NCBI RefSeq assembly: GCF_900096765.1
Contig: NZ_LT615228.1
Span: 1,761,584 to 1,825,583, forward strand
Length of the DNA: 64,000 nt
DNA from: Polynucleobacter necessarius
GTDB taxonomy: Bacteria > Pseudomonadota > Gammaproteobacteria > Burkholderiales > Burkholderiaceae
Direction of reading: 5' to 3'
Of the stretch, positions 56,097 through 64,000 are shown piece after piece. Made by a program: the position numbers and the translations under genes. Below the pieces are notes generated by a model. That model was not told the origin of the DNA. It saw only the letters and a program-made list of their open reading frames with translations, and made no database searches. Position 1 is the first letter of the stretch. Each line of letters begins with the position of its first letter.

Positions 56097-57444
56097 GTGC
56101 CTCAAAGGCGTATTATCTATCCAATTAAATTGGATTCAAAGATATGTTTTTTCCGGCTTCAAATAAGCAAGAATGGCTTTCCAAAAAAATGTCTTTTACT
56201 GGCGTTTTTCTGCTTTTTTTCATTTAACAATATTGTTTTAACCAAGTACCATTTTCTATTGGGACAGGCCTCTTTTTACTTTGTGGCTTTAGCGCTCCTG
56301 ACAAGCAACTTTCGTATTCCAAAAAAATCACTGATTTTCATCACCCTTTTTGTTACTTACTGTCTTAGCTCTGCAGCTTTTTTTTGCATCACTGGTCAAG
56401 GTCTTTGCACCACTAGGCCATATACGGCTTTAATCAGCATTATTTTTGTGTTCATAGTGGTGCAGTACGTAGCATATTTAACGCAACACGACCTAGCTTT
56501 TGCTTCATCGGTTGAACAATATTTAACCTATGGCGCTTGGGCAATGGTTCTGGTCATGATTCCAGATATCTGGACGATCATGAATGGGGGCGTCATTAAT
56601 TTCCCGCCATTGCATGCGGATTTTTTAAGTCCATTCGCGCAATTGCCCTATGGTGGCAATCGCTTAAGAGGCTTAACTCAGGAGCCTTCCTACCTAGGAA
56701 TGGTGATAGCTACCATATATCCCATCTGCTTTATTCGGCTAAATGAAAAAGCAAGCTTCAGTAGGGCCGCTTTGGTTATAAGCCTCTGGATATGCCTAGT
56801 ATTTTCTTTATCAAGAACAGGAATATTAAGTTGCTTTTTATTAACGTTTTTAATTTTATTAAGCTGGCCTCAGCGGTTTCTTGTGGGTGTATTGGTGCTG
56901 GGCCTATTGGCGCTATTAAGACTGTGCATATTACAAGGGCAAGCAAATGTCTTTGTCGGCTTATCTTGGCTTCCCTATCTAAATCAGGGTAATTTAGAGG
57001 GTTCGTCCTTGGTGAGGGGCGCGCATATCCTTGCATCCTGTAAAGCTTGGCTAGCTAACCCCTTTTTTGGGGTGGGCTTGGGGCAGTTGGGATATGTGCT
57101 ACCCGTTTTACCCTGCTTGGTATACGCCAGCTTCCCCGGAATACAGTCTGTGGGCTCCAAAAGCAGCCTTTGGTGGAGTGCCCAGCCTAGCATTTTTGCC
57201 TAAATTGCCGGCTGAGATAGGTCTTTTTGGGGCAATTGGCTTGATTTACGGGGTTTTTTCAAGATTTAGATCCTATATGAATGCTCTTAAAAGCAATAAT
57301 CAGGCTAAAAAATGGTTTTGGTCTTTTGCCGGATTTTTGCTCGCTTCACTTGGTATAGAGGGTTATCTTTACCTACCCGCATGGCTAATATTAGGGTTAT
57401 TGCTGGGCCTCTCAAGAGTGCCTCCTCAGAAAGCCGAGAGCTAA
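56097..57444 (+). pseudogene. Wzy-like O-antigen polymerase, frameshifted
   Basis: A membrane protein with about ten hydrophobic segments and the conserved RLRGLTQEPSYLGMVIA block of Wzy_C/O-antigen polymerases, followed by VFSLSRTGILSCFLL. It slips near 57102-57109 (CCC or TTTT): removing one base joins G-Y-V-L-P with F-Y-P-A-W-Y-T-P-A-S-P-E-Y and reaches TAA 57444, 448 residues. Restored, the last part contains FGGVPSLAFLPKLPAEIGLFGAIG, the usual Wzy end loop. As read it stops at 57203 and loses the last two helices. Start GTG 56097 is uncertain. Confidence 0.78.
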
Positions 57445-57510
57445 GGTAAAGGGCGGCTTCTTCTAGGTCCCGCCCCTTTGCCTTTAGGTCTTCGCGCTCA
57501 CTCAAATTCT

Positions 57511-57540
57511 TTGTTTATAGATTTAAGAATGTAGTATAAT
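57511..57540 (+). promoter_or_regulatory. sigma-70 promoter candidate for the wzz-rfbFGH run
   Basis: TTGTTT at 57511-57516 and TATAAT at 57535-57540 with an 18-base spacer, 57 bases before the wzz ATG. The -10 matches the consensus exactly, the -35 in four of six. The location after the broken wzy gene suits a second transcription unit. Confidence 0.5.
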
Positions 57541-57597
57541 AGTAAAAGTAAGTAGATTCAATGAGTTGATTCTCTGCTTACCCCGCCAACTTTTTAA

Positions 57598-58596
57598 ATG
57601 CATTTGATTTCACAAAATATATTGCCAGAGAATATGCAGTCAACCCATCATCAGCAAAGGACAAATGATTTTGAGTCAGACTCAGATTGTGATTCTGAAA
57701 TCTCCCTCATCGATATCCTGCTCTTTTTAAAAAGAGCCTACAAAACCATTGCGATCACTATCGTTTTGGGTCTAGTCATTGCAGGTATTTTTTTGCTGCT
57801 CACCCCTAATCAATTCGAAGCACTAGCCAACATCGCGATGGCGCGTAGCCTACCAACCGATAAAAATCCGCAAGGGGTCAATATCGAAGAGCCGCAAGCA
57901 CTGATTAATCGCATGAGTTTGCCCACCAGCTGGGATCAGCAGGTGGTAAATGGCTGTGACTTACAAAACGCCAGCAATCCAGCGGCGCAATTAAGCAAAG
58001 TGATCAAACTGTCGATCCCAAAAGGGGTAGCCAATGTAGTGGAGCTCAAGGTTACCCGTCCTAGCCCAGAAGTTGCCAAGGCATGTGCCGATAATGTATT
58101 TGAGGCGATTAGCGCATCACAAGCAAAAATGATGGAGCCAATCAAGGCCGTCAATAGCGCGCGCGCGCGCTTAACCCAAGTAGAGGCGCGCTTAGCCCAA
58201 GATAAAACCTTATTTAAAACCTTATTGACTAACACAGGGGGAGGGGGTTCAAAAAATACGGTATCACCAACCTACTTTGCACTCCTCTCCGAAACCCGCA
58301 ACCTAGAAGATGAGCGCGAAAAGTTGCTCACCACCATCGATGTTAGTAGTGCACAAACCGCGACCTTGCAATCGCCTGTCTATGTGGCCGACCAACCCAT
58401 CTATCCCAAAAAAGCCAAGAGTTTATTGGCAGGTCTTTTTGGCGGATTATTTTTGGGAGTATTGATTGCACTCGTGCGTCAGATGATCCCCAAACTCAAA
58501 GCGCAGATGCTCAAAGCGCAGATGCAGGGGCAGTGTGATGTGGGGCATGATGAAAAAAGCGGGCGCTCGGGATCGGGCATTAGCGGGCGCATATAA
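57598..58596 (+). CDS. wzz: Wzz-type polysaccharide chain-length regulator
   Basis: A 332-residue inner-membrane protein. Acidic N-terminus (1-44) with FESDSDCDSEISLIDILLFLKRAYKTI, then a first membrane helix (about 53-71), a periplasmic coiled region, and a second membrane helix near 281-301 preceded by Pro-Lys (IYPKKAKSLLAGL). Two helices flanking a periplasmic domain define Wzz proteins, which set O-antigen length. No kinase domain, so not a Wzc. The C-terminal tail is Gln/Gly/Ser-rich and about 30 residues long. Confidence 0.87.
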   Translation: MHLISQNILPENMQSTHHQQRTNDFESDSDCDSEISLIDILLFLKRAYKTIAITIVLGLVIAGIFLLLTPNQFEALANIAMARSLPTDKNPQGVNIEEPQALINRMSLPTSWDQQVVNGCDLQNASNPAAQLSKVIKLSIPKGVANVVELKVTRPSPEVAKACADNVFEAISASQAKMMEPIKAVNSARARLTQVEARLAQDKTLFKTLLTNTGGGGSKNTVSPTYFALLSETRNLEDEREKLLTTIDVSSAQTATLQSPVYVADQPIYPKKAKSLLAGLFGGLFLGVLIALVRQMIPKLKAQMLKAQMQGQCDVGHDEKSGRSGSGISGRI

Positions 58597-58637
58597 CTAA
58601 TAGGTAGTTGATTAACACATACATTCAAAGAGTATCT

Positions 58638-59411
58638 ATGAAGGCAGTCATTCTGGCAGGTGGTTTAGGAACACGACTTTCGGAAGAAACTGAAAGTAAA
58701 CCTAAGCCGATGATTGAAATTGGTGGCATGCCGATTTTATGGCACATCCTCAAAATGTACTCAGCTCATGGAGTAAATGATTTTGTGATTTGCTGTGGTT
58801 ACAAAGGCTATGTGATCAAAGAGTATTTCGCTAACTATTTTTTACATATGTCCGATGTCAGTTTTGATATGGCGCAAAACAAGATGGAAGTGCATCATCG
58901 TTATGCAGAGCCATGGAAAGTAACTTTGATTGATACTGGCGCTGAAACTATGACTGGTGGTCGTCTAAAAAGGGTTGCCCAGTATGTGAAGGATGAAGAG
59001 GCTTTTTGTTTTACCTATGGTGATGGTGTGAGCGATGTCAATATCACCGAGCTCATTGGCTTTCATAAGTCTCATGGAAAAAAGGCCACCTTAACTGCAG
59101 TTCATTCGCCGGGACGATTTGGGGCGGTTGATATAAATTCCGATCATCAAATTACCTCTTTTAAAGAAAAGCCTAAAGGTGATGGTGGCATGATCAATGG
59201 GGGTTTTTTTGTGCTCTCTCCCGAAGTGATTAACTTGATTAAAGATGATTCAACCATCTGGGAGCGTGAGCCTTTAGAGAGTTTGGCGCAGCAATCACAA
59301 ATGATGGCTTATCAGCATCACGGATTTTGGCAACCAATGGATACATTGCGAGATAAAAATCATCTTGAAGAGCTTTGGTTCTCAGGCAATGCGCCTTGGA
59401 AAAATTGGTAA
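58638..59411 (+). CDS. rfbF: glucose-1-phosphate cytidylyltransferase
   Basis: First step of CDP-3,6-dideoxyhexose synthesis, CTP plus glucose-1-phosphate to CDP-glucose. The 257-residue protein has VILAGGLGTRLSEETESKPKP, FVICCGYKGYVIKEYF, FTYGDGVSDV and a WQPMDTLRDK end. The early LSEET substitution for RLYP distinguishes it from RfbA. ATG 58638 with TAATG overlap to rfbG. Confidence 0.95.
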   Translation: MKAVILAGGLGTRLSEETESKPKPMIEIGGMPILWHILKMYSAHGVNDFVICCGYKGYVIKEYFANYFLHMSDVSFDMAQNKMEVHHRYAEPWKVTLIDTGAETMTGGRLKRVAQYVKDEEAFCFTYGDGVSDVNITELIGFHKSHGKKATLTAVHSPGRFGAVDINSDHQITSFKEKPKGDGGMINGGFFVLSPEVINLIKDDSTIWEREPLESLAQQSQMMAYQHHGFWQPMDTLRDKNHLEELWFSGNAPWKNW

Positions 59412-60490
59412 TGAAAGTTGCAAAGGTTGATTCCGCTTTTTGGAAAGGCAAAAAAGTCTTTCTAACAGGACACACCGGATTTAAAGGGAGCTGGCTATCG
59501 CTTTGGCTTGCCTCTATGGGTGCAAAGGTGACTGGTTATGCCTTAGCGCCTAATACAACACCTAATTTATTTGATGTTTTAGAAATCGATTCTCTGATTG
59601 AGAAATCTCATATCGCTGATATTCGAGATTTGGCAAACTTACAAAAAGCGATGTCGCAGGCTAATCCCGATGTAGTGATGCACATGGCAGCACAACCTTT
59701 GGTACGCTATTCCTATGCCAATCCGGTAGAAACTTATGCCACCAATGTGATGGGCACAGTCCATGTTTTAGAAAGTACGCGAAGTATTGACTCAATTCGC
59801 GCGACTGTTGTGGTGACAACCGATAAGTGTTACGAGAACAAAGAGTGGGTTTGGGGCTATCGCGAGAATGAACCTATGGGTGGTTATGACCCCTACAGCA
59901 ATAGCAAGGGTTGCGCAGAGTTGGTAACTTCAGCGTATCGTCAGTCGTATTTCTCTGACTCTAATTCAACTAATAAAGTGGCATCGGCTAGGGCCGGTAA
60001 TGTAATTGGTGGAGGAGATTGGTCTGAAGATCGGTTAATTCCCGATGCGATCAAAGCTTTTGAAGCAAACAAGCCTTTGATGATTCGCAACCCCTTGGCA
60101 ACGAGGCCATGGCAGCATGTTTTAGAGCCACTTTCTGGTTATCTAATTTTGGCTCAGGCTCTTTATGAGCAAGGTTCGGCATTTGCTTCGGGTTGGAACT
60201 TTGGACCAAATGATAAAGATAATCGCCCAGTCCAAGAGGTGATTGATTTGTTGATTGCTGGTTGGGGCGAGTCTGTGAGCTGGGAAAAAGAGGGTTTAGA
60301 GCAGCCCCATGAGGCTAATCTTTTAAAGCTAGATTGCTCTAAAGCGCATTCGCGATTAGGTTGGGTCCCCAAATGGAATCTAGAGACTGCTACGCAAAAA
60401 ATCGTGGAGTGGCAAAAGGTCTATCAAGCCAAAAAAAATATGCAAGAAGTCAGTCTTTCGCAAATTAATCAATATATGAGTGCTAAATAG
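59411..60490 (+). CDS. rfbG: CDP-glucose 4,6-dehydratase
   Basis: Second step: CDP-glucose to CDP-4-keto-6-deoxyglucose. The 359-residue extended SDR has [60 protein letters not shown] (catalytic Tyr/Lys) and [20 protein letters not shown]. These are specific to RfbG. ATG 59411 shares its A with the rfbF stop. Confidence 0.96.
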   Translation: MKVAKVDSAFWKGKKVFLTGHTGFKGSWLSLWLASMGAKVTGYALAPNTTPNLFDVLEIDSLIEKSHIADIRDLANLQKAMSQANPDVVMHMAAQPLVRYSYANPVETYATNVMGTVHVLESTRSIDSIRATVVVTTDKCYENKEWVWGYRENEPMGGYDPYSNSKGCAELVTSAYRQSYFSDSNSTNKVASARAGNVIGGGDWSEDRLIPDAIKAFEANKPLMIRNPLATRPWQHVLEPLSGYLILAQALYEQGSAFASGWNFGPNDKDNRPVQEVIDLLIAGWGESVSWEKEGLEQPHEANLLKLDCSKAHSRLGWVPKWNLETATQKIVEWQKVYQAKKNMQEVSLSQINQYMSAK

Positions 60491-60503
60491 CAAATACAAA
60501 ATA

Positions 60504-61850
60504 ATGAATACACAAACCGTTGACATTAAAGAATTAGAGCAAGAAAAATTACGTAAGCAAATCGCTATGTTGGTAGATCAATATGCTGCCATTGAATTTG
60601 CTCCAAAAGCATTTGAGCCAGGACAAACTCTTGTACCACCTTCTGGAAAATTAATTGGTGCGCAAGAATTAAAGAATATGGTGGATGCATCTTTAGATGG
60701 CTGGCTTACCACAGGTCGCTTTAATGAACAGTTTGAAAAAAAACTTGCCCAATTTATCGGTGTAAAACATGCAATTACCGTGAATTCTGGTTCATCGGCC
60801 AACTTAGTAGCGTTTTCTACGCTCACTTCTCCAAAGCTAGGGGATCGAGCGATTAAGCAAGGCGATGAGGTTATCGGGGTAGCTGCCGGCTTCCCGACAA
60901 CAGTTAATCCTGTTATTCAATTTGGTGCGATTCCAGTATTTGTGGATGTCGATAAATATACGCACAATATTGACGCTTCAAAAATTGAAGCAGCAATCAG
61001 CCCAAAAACTAAGGCCATCATGCTCGCCCATTCTTTGGGTAATCCATTTAATCTAGATATAGTGACTGCGCTTTGTAAGAAATACAACCTTTGGCTGGTA
61101 GAGGATTGCTGCGATGCTCTCGGTACAACCTACAAGGGGCAGATGGTCGGCACCTTTGGTGACATTGCAACTTTGAGTTTCTATCCTGCCCACCATATTA
61201 CGATGGGTGAGGGTGGTGCGGTATTTACTGATAATTTTGAGTTAAAACAAATTGCCGAGAGTTTTCGCGATTGGGGTCGTGATTGCTACTGCCCTCCAGG
61301 AAAGGATAATACTTGTGGCAAGCGTTTTTGCTGGAAATTGGGAAATTTGCCAGAAGGCTATGATCACAAATATACCTATAGTCATCTGGGCTATAACTTA
61401 AAAATTAGCGACATGCAGGCCGCTTGTGCTTTAGCTCAATTAGAAAAGGCGCCGACATTTATTCAAGCACGTAAAGACAATTTCAAATTTCTTAAAGAGC
61501 GATTAACTTCTTGTGAGGAGTTCTTGCAGCTGCCAGAGCCAACTGAAAATTCTGATCCCTCTTGGTTTGGATTCCCGATTACGGTTAAAGAGGGCTCACC
61601 CGTCTCTAGGCATGAATTAATTACTTATCTTGATCAACATAAGATTGGAACACGTCTTTTGTTTGCTGGAAATTTAGTAAGACAGCCCTACATGGTAAAT
61701 GCAAGCTATCGAATTAGCGGGGAATTAGTCAACTCTGATAATGTAATGAATAACACTTTTTGGATTGGAGTTCAGCCTGCCCTTACTCAAGAAATGCTGG
61801 AATTTGTAGCTCAAAAAATAGAAGCCTTTTTGGGCATAAGTTTTGAATAA
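60504..61850 (+). CDS. rfbH: CDP-4-keto-6-deoxyglucose 3-dehydrase (E1, PMP enzyme)
   Basis: Removes the C3 hydroxyl, the defining step to 3,6-dideoxyhexoses. The 448-residue aminotransferase-fold protein has [41 protein letters not shown] and [14 protein letters not shown], with His in place of the usual PLP Lys. That replacement is the hallmark of E1/RfbH. A Cys-rich insert (about 255-275: [17 protein letters not shown]) supplies ligands for a 2Fe-2S cluster. It normally works with the reductase E3 (ddhD), which is not in the window. Confidence 0.96.
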   Translation: MNTQTVDIKELEQEKLRKQIAMLVDQYAAIEFAPKAFEPGQTLVPPSGKLIGAQELKNMVDASLDGWLTTGRFNEQFEKKLAQFIGVKHAITVNSGSSANLVAFSTLTSPKLGDRAIKQGDEVIGVAAGFPTTVNPVIQFGAIPVFVDVDKYTHNIDASKIEAAISPKTKAIMLAHSLGNPFNLDIVTALCKKYNLWLVEDCCDALGTTYKGQMVGTFGDIATLSFYPAHHITMGEGGAVFTDNFELKQIAESFRDWGRDCYCPPGKDNTCGKRFCWKLGNLPEGYDHKYTYSHLGYNLKISDMQAACALAQLEKAPTFIQARKDNFKFLKERLTSCEEFLQLPEPTENSDPSWFGFPITVKEGSPVSRHELITYLDQHKIGTRLLFAGNLVRQPYMVNASYRISGELVNSDNVMNNTFWIGVQPALTQEMLEFVAQKIEAFLGISFE

Positions 61851-61852
61851 CT

Positions 61853-62386
61853 ATGAGGGTAGAGCTTGAGCTGTTGTCTGGTTGTTATTTAATAAAGTGC
61901 GATGCTTTTGAAGATTTGCGTGGTACTTTTGTCAAAACTTATCACGAAAATTTATACAGAAAATTGGGTATAAGTTTTACCATGAGAGAAGAGTATTACT
62001 CTGCATCAAAAAAAGACGTAATTAGAGGAATGCATTTTCAATCCCCCCCCTTTGATCATGAGAAAATCGTCAGCTGTATTCGGGGGAGTGTGTTAGATGT
62101 TCTGCTTGACTTGCGTCAAGGAAATAGCTATGGAGCTACGGCATCAGTGCGATTAAGTGGAGAGGGGCATTACTTTATATACATTCCTAAGGGCATCGCA
62201 CATGGCTTTCTTTCTCTTGAGTCCGATTCCTTAATGATCTACAAGACAAGCACAATTCACATGCCAGATAGTGATCTTGGCATACGTTGGAATAGTTTTG
62301 ACTTTAATTGGGGCTTAGACGATCCTATTTTATCTCCGAGAGATCAACAGCATGTTCCATTTGATAAATTTCAAAGCCCGTTCTGA
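61853..62386 (+). CDS. dTDP-4-dehydrorhamnose 3,5-epimerase-like cupin (probable CDP-sugar epimerase)
   Basis: A 177-residue cupin: GTFVKTYHENLYRKLGIS, EEYYSASKKDVIRGMHFQSPP (catalytic His) and YIPKGIAHGFLSLE. It is related to rfbC but differs at many positions. Its position two bases after rfbH and before a sugar reductase matches the ascE role in Yersinia: 3,5- or 5-epimerisation of the CDP-dideoxy sugar on the way to ascarylose. Assignment by context. Confidence 0.82.
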   Translation: MRVELELLSGCYLIKCDAFEDLRGTFVKTYHENLYRKLGISFTMREEYYSASKKDVIRGMHFQSPPFDHEKIVSCIRGSVLDVLLDLRQGNSYGATASVRLSGEGHYFIYIPKGIAHGFLSLESDSLMIYKTSTIHMPDSDLGIRWNSFDFNWGLDDPILSPRDQQHVPFDKFQSPF

Positions 62387-62404
62387 TTTAAAGTAATAAC
62401 AGCT

Positions 62405-63310
62405 ATGAAAATATTCATAACAGGAGTAACGGGTTATATTGGCGGTAAGTTGTTAGATGAGCTTTTGAAAAAAAAATATCAAGTTGCTGGTCTTGTCAGG
62501 ACTTTATCTGCTGATACAAACTTACAGATTCATGGCTGCAAGTTGTATCAATATCGAAATAATTTAGACTCTATCAAGGATGCCCTACAAGATTTTCGTC
62601 CTGATGTTGTTATTCATTTAGCCTCATTATTTCTAGCAAATCATCAGTCTGTGGACATAGATCCACTAGTTGAGTCAAACATTCTATTAAGCGCAAGGCT
62701 CTATGAGGCTATGCTGGATGCGGGAATAAGTAAAATAATTAATACAGGAACCTCTTGGGAGCACTATGAGAATGCAAGTTTTAATCCAGTAAATTTATAT
62801 GCGGCAACAAAAGGAGCAGCAGAGTCTATTCTTGATTACTATTCGCATGCTAAAAATTTTACGACATTCAATTTTAAGTTATTTGATAGTTATGGCCCTG
62901 GCGATTTTCGAAAAAAGCTTTTTTTCTATCTTAGAGAAGCAGCTAGAAGCGGGGTAACCCTTAAAATGTCACCTGGAGAGCAGTTAATTAATCTTGTTTA
63001 CATTGACGATATTATTTCTGCGTATATGCAGGCTATAAGTAGTATTCATAATTACACTGGTAAGCATACATTTGGAGTGGGCGCCGATAAGCTAATCAGT
63101 TTAAAAAATCTAGTTGCCATTTATTCCGATGTAATCCAACGAGATGTACCAGTGCATTTTGGAGCTCTACCGTATAGAGATAGAGAAGTTATGGCCCCAT
63201 GGAATGATTATTTAAAGATTCCAAATTGGTCACCCAAGATATCTATATTGAATGGCATATCCAAAATGGAGTTAGACGAGTCTATAGGTGGATTATTGAG
63301 TGGCAAATAA
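62405..63310 (+). CDS. NAD(P)-dependent sugar epimerase/reductase (CDP-dideoxyhexose reductase candidate)
   Basis: A 301-residue extended [47 protein letters not shown] (in place of SSxxVYG), [11 protein letters not shown] (catalytic Tyr/Lys) and [15 protein letters not shown]. This atypical active-site block is seen in CDP-abequose/ascarylose synthases and tyvelose-type reductases. With rfbFGH and an epimerase upstream, the most economical call is AscF-like. Its TAA at 63308-63310 lies inside the next gene's start region. Confidence 0.8.
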   Translation: MKIFITGVTGYIGGKLLDELLKKKYQVAGLVRTLSADTNLQIHGCKLYQYRNNLDSIKDALQDFRPDVVIHLASLFLANHQSVDIDPLVESNILLSARLYEAMLDAGISKIINTGTSWEHYENASFNPVNLYAATKGAAESILDYYSHAKNFTTFNFKLFDSYGPGDFRKKLFFYLREAARSGVTLKMSPGEQLINLVYIDDIISAYMQAISSIHNYTGKHTFGVGADKLISLKNLVAIYSDVIQRDVPVHFGALPYRDREVMAPWNDYLKIPNWSPKISILNGISKMELDESIGGLLSGK

Positions 63311-64000
63311 AGAAAGTAATATCTATATAAACAAAATCCTCATCACTGGTGGCGCTGGTTTTTTAGGATCACATCTTACTGAGCGACTCTTGAAAGAGGA
63401 TAATGATGTATTAATGGTAGATAACTATTTCACGGGATCCAAGGCAAATCTTGAGCATTTATTGCCCAATCCACGCTTAGAGCTCATGCGTCACGATGTG
63501 ACTTTCCCGCTCTACGTGGAAACAAACCAGATTTATAACTTGGCTTGCCCAGCTTCACCAGTGCATTATCAATATGACCCAGTGCAAACGACCAAGACCA
63601 GTGTGCATGGTGCAATCAATATGCTGGGTTTGGCAAAAAGAACGCGCGCCCGTATTTTGCAAGCCTCTACTAGCGAAGTGTATGGCGATCCTGAGGTCCA
63701 CCCTCAGCCAGAAGATTATTGGGGTAAGGTAAATCCGATTGGTATTCGTTCTTGCTATGACGAAGGTAAGCGCTGTGCTGAGACCCTCTTTTTTGATTAC
63801 TATCGCCAGCACAAATTAGACATTAAGGTAGTTCGTATCTTTAATACCTATGGCCCACGTATGCACCCTAATGATGGTCGTGTCGTGAGTAACTTTATTG
63901 TGCAAGCCCTGCAAGGTAAAGACATCACCATTTATGGTGATGGCCAGCAAACCAGAAGTTTTTGCTACGTAGATGACTTAATTGATGCTATGGTCAGAAT
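63300..64000 (+). CDS. uxs: UDP-glucuronate decarboxylase (UDP-xylose synthase), copy 2, cut by the window edge
   Basis: GTG 63300 opens [18 protein letters not shown], in frame with the Uxs core and overlapping the previous stop by 11 bases (translational coupling). From 63,326 it is identical to copy 1. The visible part includes the NAD loop, [27 protein letters not shown] and the start of the [11 protein letters not shown] block, about 233 residues. Only the first nine codons differ from copy 1, so a good start was retained or created at the junction. Function as copy 1, with UDP-xylose as product; here the gene is placed in the O-antigen operon. Confidence 0.93.
   Translation, partial: MANKESNIYINKILITGGAGFLGSHLTERLLKEDNDVLMVDNYFTGSKANLEHLLPNPRLELMRHDVTFPLYVETNQIYNLACPASPVHYQYDPVQTTKTSVHGAINMLGLAKRTRARILQASTSEVYGDPEVHPQPEDYWGKVNPIGIRSCYDEGKRCAETLFFDYYRQHKLDIKVVRIFNTYGPRMHPNDGRVVSNFIVQALQGKDITIYGDGQQTRSFCYVDDLIDAMVR
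63326..64000 (+). repeat. exact direct repeat, copy 2 (inside uxs)
   Basis: Matches 10,911-11,585 base for base over all 675 visible bases. The right end is beyond the window, so the full repeat may be longer, up to the whole gene or past it. Confidence 0.95.

Noticed and set aside
57447..57480. GC-rich imperfect inverted repeat downstream of the Wzy-like gene
   Set aside because: The arms (AAAGGGCGG and CCGCCCCTTT) pair only with a bulge and are not followed by a T run; recorded as a weak terminator at most.

Overview
The window reads as a chromosomal segment of a small-genome betaproteobacterium of the Burkholderiales, most likely Polynucleobacter or a close relative. This rests on protein resemblance, moderate-to-low GC by eye, and gene orders recognised from that group: nusB-ribH-ribBA, tolQRAB-pal-cpoB-queC, glyA-nrdR, adk-kdsB-trm112-lpxK-exbD-exbB-xseA. 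No database search was possible, so the genus is an inference.

Two kinds of DNA alternate. Core housekeeping DNA (about 11.8-42.6 kb) holds intact genes: tRNA methylation, an aldehyde dehydrogenase, riboflavin synthesis with four pilin-like genes embedded, the Tol-Pal envelope machine, serine hydroxymethyltransferase, NrdR, Kdo and lipid A enzymes, XseA, MurB, XerD, PlsY, a FolE-like protein and a high-potential iron-sulfur protein. Two small toxin-antitoxin operons are inserted here (27.3-28.0 and 34.7-35.4 kb), each with a perfect palindromic operator candidate.

Surface-polysaccharide DNA flanks it. At 0-7.8 kb are fucosyltransferase-like genes, a broken glycosyltransferase, the complete dTDP-L-rhamnose set (rfbBDAC) and a heptosyltransferase. 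At 43-64 kb is a long locus: GDP-fucose synthesis (manC, gmd, fcl), a WaaL-like ligase, galE, a Wzx flippase, methyltransferase, GT11 fucosyltransferase, three more glycosyltransferases, a WecA-type initiating transferase, a Wzy-like polymerase, Wzz, the CDP-dideoxyhexose genes rfbFGH with a 3,5-epimerase and a reductase, and finally a second UDP-xylose synthase gene. Together these describe a Wzx/Wzy-type O-antigen predicted to contain rhamnose, fucose and a 3,6-dideoxyhexose such as ascarylose, perhaps with xylose.

Two features stand out. First, the UDP-glucuronate decarboxylase gene at 10.9 kb recurs base for base from 63,326 to the window edge (675 bp visible, offset 52,415). Copy 2 has acquired its own GTG start overlapping the preceding stop codon. 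Second, nearly all broken genes lie in the surface loci. I count about ten single-base homopolymer changes, 2-bp repeat changes and one nonsense codon, at 0.7-3.1, 10.7 and 48.7-57.1 kb, with none recognised from 11.8 to 48.7 kb. Each frameshift is repaired by one small indel to a full-length product of plausible size. This may be true decay, slippage-based variation or localised assembly error; reads would decide.
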